From JBBRGG01 sp038240875 (lineage in GTDB: Bacteria > Planctomycetota > Phycisphaerae > Phycisphaerales > UBA1924), in assembly GCA_038240875.1 (NCBI GenBank), contig JBBRGG010000045.1, positions 1 through 17,295 on the forward strand: a stretch of DNA of 17,295 nucleotides. Direction: 5' to 3'. The translations under genes and the position numbers were made by a program. Every line of letters begins with the position of its first letter. Within the stretch, counting starts at the first letter, position 1. Of the stretch, positions 14,775-17,295 are shown in pieces. Under the pieces are notes generated by a model, which made no database searches, was not told the origin of the DNA, and saw only the letters and a program-made list of their open reading frames with translations.

Positions 14775-15992
14775 ATGCAGCGAACCGAAATAGATCAAAA
14801 TGGAATGGAACACGAAGGTATGAACAGAGCAGAAATGAACAAACTAAACACGTATCACGTCAAGCAGATCGTTGGCGCTCTCGCGCTCACCATTTTCGCT
14901 ACAGCTGGAACCGCGATTGCAAACCCGCTTTTGCAGTCACCTCACTCGACGCTTGCTCAATCGACCATAGCACAAGCCGCAGCCGGCGGCAGCCCGATCA
15001 TCTGGATCGTGCTCGTCGTTGCAGGCATCGCAGCGTTGGTCTTCATCGTCGTGATCGCCAACTTCCTCAACCTCTACATTCAAGCTCTCTTCAGCAACGC
15101 GCACATCGGCATCATCGAACTTATCGGGATGCGCTTGCGAAAGGTTGATCTTAAAACGATCGTCTTCAGCCGAATCCGCGTTGTAAAGGCTGGCCTTGAT
15201 GTTCCGACCGCCGCCCTTGAAAACCACTACCTCGCAGGTGGCCAGATCATCCGCGTCATCGGCGCGATGATCGCGGCACGCGGTGCCAAAATCGATCTGC
15301 CCTGGGGCGTAGCGACCGCGGTCGACCTTGCAGGCCGCGACATTCTGGACGCGGTCAACACCAGCGTCAATCCTAAAGTCATCGACTGCCCGGCACAGAA
15401 TGGCCCCCGCCCGACCATCGACGCCGTCGCAAAGGATGGCATCCAGCTCAAGGTCAAGGCTCGCGTCACTGTCCGCACCAACATCGGCCGCCTCGTCGGT
15501 GGTGCGACCGAAGAAACCATAATCGCACGTGTCGGCCAAGGCATCGTTTCCACCATCGGCTCTGCACAGGACCATAAAAAAGTCCTTGAAAACCCCGATG
15601 ATATTTCCCGCAAGGTGATGGAGTCGGGCCTCGATGCCGGCACCGCATTCGAGATCCTTTCGATCGACATCGCCGACGTTGATGTTGGTGACAACATCGG
15701 TGCCAAGCTCCAGGCGGACCAGGCCAATGCCGACAAGCAGCGTGCGCAAGCAGAAGCTGAAAAGCGGCGTGCGCTCGCCGTCGCGCAAGAGCAGGAATAT
15801 CGAGCCGAGGAACAAAAGAACCGGGCCCTCTTGGTCCTTGCTGAAGCCGAGATTCCCAAGGCAATGGCCGAAGCATTCCGCAGCGGCAACCTTGGCATCA
15901 TGGACTATTACAAGATGCGCAACCTCCAAGCCGACACGTCGATGCGCACAGCAATCTCTGGCGAAGGTTCCGCTCGCCCTGATCGCACGTAA
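14775..15992 (+). CDS. floA: Flotillin-like protein FloA
   Basis: 405 residues from ATG 14775, which has AGAGG 6 bases upstream. Bacterial FloA is a membrane-anchored SPFH-type scaffold associated with functional membrane microdomains. The match is strong over the whole core: IGIIELIGMRLRKV (111-124), KAGLDVPTAALENHYLAGG (138-156), DLAGRDILDAVNTSVNPKVI (184-203), VAKDGIQLKVKARVTVRTNI (218-237), EETIIARVGQGIVSTIGSA (246-264) and GLDAGTAFEILSIDIADVDV (285-304), then an Ala/Glu/Lys-rich coiled coil (about 313-357) and the terminal GNLGIMDYYKMRNLQADTSM. A hydrophobic helix at about 74-97 is the usual anchor. Unusual is an extra N-terminal part of about 70 residues with a signal-peptide-like segment (31-49, ending AIAN). 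No NfeD gene is adjacent. A strong terminator follows. Confidence 0.95.
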   Translation: MQRTEIDQNGMEHEGMNRAEMNKLNTYHVKQIVGALALTIFATAGTAIANPLLQSPHSTLAQSTIAQAAAGGSPIIWIVLVVAGIAALVFIVVIANFLNLYIQALFSNAHIGIIELIGMRLRKVDLKTIVFSRIRVVKAGLDVPTAALENHYLAGGQIIRVIGAMIAARGAKIDLPWGVATAVDLAGRDILDAVNTSVNPKVIDCPAQNGPRPTIDAVAKDGIQLKVKARVTVRTNIGRLVGGATEETIIARVGQGIVSTIGSAQDHKKVLENPDDISRKVMESGLDAGTAFEILSIDIADVDVGDNIGAKLQADQANADKQRAQAEAEKRRALAVAQEQEYRAEEQKNRALLVLAEAEIPKAMAEAFRSGNLGIMDYYKMRNLQADTSMRTAISGEGSARPDRT

Positions 15993-16035
15993 TCGAGCTC
16001 ACTCAGCCTTTTAGTTGGAGATGAAACACTCTTCG

Positions 16036-16070
16036 CCCCTGGCCTCTCGCCGGGGACGTTTGTTTTTTTT
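16036..16070 (+). terminator. Intrinsic terminator of floA
   Basis: CCCCTGGC (16036-16043) and GCCGGGG (16049-16055) pair as 7 bp with one bulged T around CTCTC, followed after ACG by TTTGTTTTTTTT (16059-16070). It lies 44 bases after the floA stop. No T-run exists on the opposite strand, so it serves only plus-strand transcripts. Confidence 0.88.
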
Positions 16071-16096
16071 ATCATCGTTGTAGACACGCACGTATT

Positions 16097-16126
16097 GAGA
16101 CCAACGTCAGGCATCGAGACCAACGT
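16097..16126. repeat. 11-bp direct repeat between floA and the PilZ-J gene
   Basis: GAGACCAACGT occurs at 16097-16107 and 16116-16126 with an 8-base spacer, in the short gap between two convergent genes. Function unknown; possibly a small tandem duplication of 19 bases. Confidence 0.5.
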
Positions 16127-16146
16127 GCACGCCGCATTCCAACACT

Positions 16147-16866
16147 TCACGCCGCGCGACTGCGCAAGTCGTCGTAGCGTTTGCGCAGCTCTGCGTCGCG
16201 TAGCACCTTGTACGCCTTGCTGACTGCGGAGAATCGTTCCGCGGCGTCTGGCGCCTTATTCCGATCCGGGTGCAAGTTGCGAGCTATCGAACGAAACGCC
16301 TTGGTGATCTCTACCTCGGTCGCGGCGTTGGGTAGATCAAAGATCGCGTAGAGGTCTTCGATCTCAATAGAAACTACAGCCTTGGCATTGTTCTTGCTGC
16401 CAGCTTTGTAGTTATCTCCCGGAATTGCTTTCGCGTCGGCTGGCTTTGTCGGATTGGCTACCGGTGGCTGTTGTTCGCCCGCCTTGGTTACGACCGGCTT
16501 GGCACCACTCGATGCGTTGTTGTTCAACGCTTCGCCAACACCAGCGATTTGTTCGATCGCGGCTTTGGTTCCCGGGCGAACATCAAGAAAGGCGATCCCA
16601 CACAACGTTTGGCCGCCTTCTTTGCGGACCCAAACAACGCACCCGCGGACTTCGGCCTTGTGAGCCACTTCACGGATCGTCAGCGCGAGCACATCACCGA
16701 GTTTCACCGGGCAATTGCCGCTGACTGCAAGCCGCATTCCAGAATCAGAAATGTCTACAACGTTTCCAAGCTCGCAGCGAACGCCCGATGTGCGATGGCG
16801 CTTGGCATACCGCTCTTTTTTAGCGTTCGCCTTGGGCTTATTGAAGTTGAAAAAGTCCCATCGCAT
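16147..16866 (-). CDS. PilZ domain - J domain fusion protein
   Basis: 239 residues from ATG 16866. Residues about 15-105 form a PilZ domain: RYAKR (R19xxxR23) and DISDSG (D38xSxxG43) are the two c-di-GMP-binding motifs and both are intact, followed by beta-strands ending CGIAFLDV. A Pro/Ala/Lys/Asn-rich linker spans about 112-165. Residues 171-232 are a J domain (DLYAIFDLP..., FRSIARNLHPDRNKA, YKVLRDAELRKRYDDL) with the catalytic His199-Pro200-Asp201 loop that stimulates the ATPase of DnaK-type Hsp70. There is no Gly/Phe region, zinc-binding domain or client-binding domain of DnaJ. A c-di-GMP-responsive recruiter of Hsp70 is a reasonable inference from the parts, not a known function. The gene is convergent with floA and divergent from the FAD enzyme gene. 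Confidence 0.88.
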   Translation of the reverse strand: MRWDFFNFNKPKANAKKERYAKRHRTSGVRCELGNVVDISDSGMRLAVSGNCPVKLGDVLALTIREVAHKAEVRGCVVWVRKEGGQTLCGIAFLDVRPGTKAAIEQIAGVGEALNNNASSGAKPVVTKAGEQQPPVANPTKPADAKAIPGDNYKAGSKNNAKAVVSIEIEDLYAIFDLPNAATEVEITKAFRSIARNLHPDRNKAPDAAERFSAVSKAYKVLRDAELRKRYDDLRSRAA

Positions 16867-17154
16867 TGACTTGATGATCGGTTATCGATGCCGTTTGCGT
16901 TCGATGTTCCCAGAATCTGCTGATACGTTCTTTCAAGTATGCTGGTTGTGAACTCGGCGTATAGCCCGAGTACATAGGAAATCGAGCACCTTCAGGCGTC
17001 TAGCCGATAACTCTTGATATTGCCCATGAACTTGAAGAATCCTAAACATCCTGATTCAGCACAACGCCAGATTAGTAAGCATGACGCACAACTTAACTCA
17101 CAGATAGCCTCGCCGCACGCCTTACAGCTCGGCAATGCCACTCGCTCTCGCCCC
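16867..17154. other. Divergent intergenic region (PilZ-J / FAD enzyme)
   Basis: About 290 bases with promoters expected for both genes. ACTCGG (16952-16957) and CCGAGT (16966-16971) form a 6-bp inverted repeat around an 8-base centre, a possible operator. No convincing -35/-10 pair was found. The FAD enzyme frame is open back to ATG 17026, so part of this region could be coding. Confidence 0.4.
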
Positions 17155-17295
17155 ATGCGCGTAGGCATCGTCGGCTGCGGCACCGCAGGCTCGGTCGCTG
17201 GCGCGTTTCTGGCTCGCCGAGGCTGGGACGTCACGGTCTTTGAACGCGCCTCACCCATGCAGCCAACTGGTGCCGGCCTCTTGATCCAGCCCACC
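17155..17295 (+). CDS. FAD-dependent monooxygenase/oxidoreductase, 3'-truncated by window edge
   Basis: Only the first 47 residues are present. MRVGIVGCGTAGSVAGAFLA is the dinucleotide-binding beta-alpha-beta unit (GxGxxG variant GCGTAG), followed by RRGWDVTVFERA with the acidic residue that binds the FAD ribose, and then GAGLLIQPT. This order is characteristic of the p-hydroxybenzoate hydroxylase-like flavin monooxygenases. Substrate specificity lies in the missing part. I chose ATG 17155 because homologues start just before the first strand. The frame is open upstream to ATG 17026, which would add 43 residues of Ser/Gln/Lys/His-rich sequence with no resemblance to the fold. Neither start has a clear ribosome-binding site. 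Confidence 0.85.
   Translation, partial: MRVGIVGCGTAGSVAGAFLARRGWDVTVFERASPMQPTGAGLLIQPT

Noticed and set aside
14937..15929. 330-codon minus-strand ORF opposite floA
   Set aside because: It is antisense to a strongly conserved gene, and its Asp/Val/Gly-rich composition follows from the codon pattern of the other strand.
1..17295. Search for tRNA, CRISPR, insertion-sequence ends and phage genes
   Set aside because: No cloverleaf with a GTTCRANYC arm, no regularly spaced repeats and no transposase or phage protein motifs were seen by eye.

Overview
The window looks like chromosomal DNA from a planctomycete of the Phycisphaerae type. The best lineage evidence is a secreted protein ending in a Cys-rich linker, a duplicated dockerin-like calcium-binding repeat and a terminal Gly-Cys. 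Supporting signs are a prepilin-like protein with the FTLIELLVVIAIIALLIGIL leader and a C-terminal DG motif, a DksA-like protein that has lost most zinc-finger cysteines, and a flotillin-like FloA. This assignment rests on recognised families, not on a database search. I see no tRNA, rRNA, CRISPR array, insertion sequence or phage gene.

Layout. 1-629: DksA/TraR-like regulator cut by the left edge. 630-1534: long AT-rich gap holding only a possible 14-codon ORF and a small GC-rich double hairpin. 1535-2787 (minus): a TauE/SafE exporter and a DUF1634 membrane protein, overlapping by 4 bases. 2870-2904: strong terminator for the next minus-strand gene, a 700-residue secreted dockerin-type protein (2982-5084). 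5720-6634: prepilin-like protein. 6996-11765: a complete CUT2-type (ribose-like) ABC sugar importer in the order permease, lipoprotein binding protein, double ATPase, with hairpins in both gaps. 11790-13322 (minus): DUF4340 protein, convergent with the importer. 13470-13757: Nfu-type Fe-S scaffold protein. 14193-14408: csrA behind a long leader with a plausible CsrA-binding hairpin at its start. 14775-15992: floA with a strong terminator. 16147-16866 (minus): a PilZ plus J-domain fusion. 17155-end: start of an FAD-dependent monooxygenase cut by the right edge.

How the genes work together. The three importer genes form one functional unit: the binding protein captures a substrate, probably a sugar, outside the inner membrane, the permease passes it and the fused double ATPase powers uptake. 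TauE/SafE and DUF1634 are probably co-translated. The rest look like independent housekeeping or regulatory genes. Two post-transcriptional or second-messenger elements lie close together: csrA, and a PilZ protein with intact c-di-GMP-binding motifs joined to a J domain. The PilZ-J fusion is the most unusual single gene here. Nothing in the window amounts to a clearly new multi-gene system.
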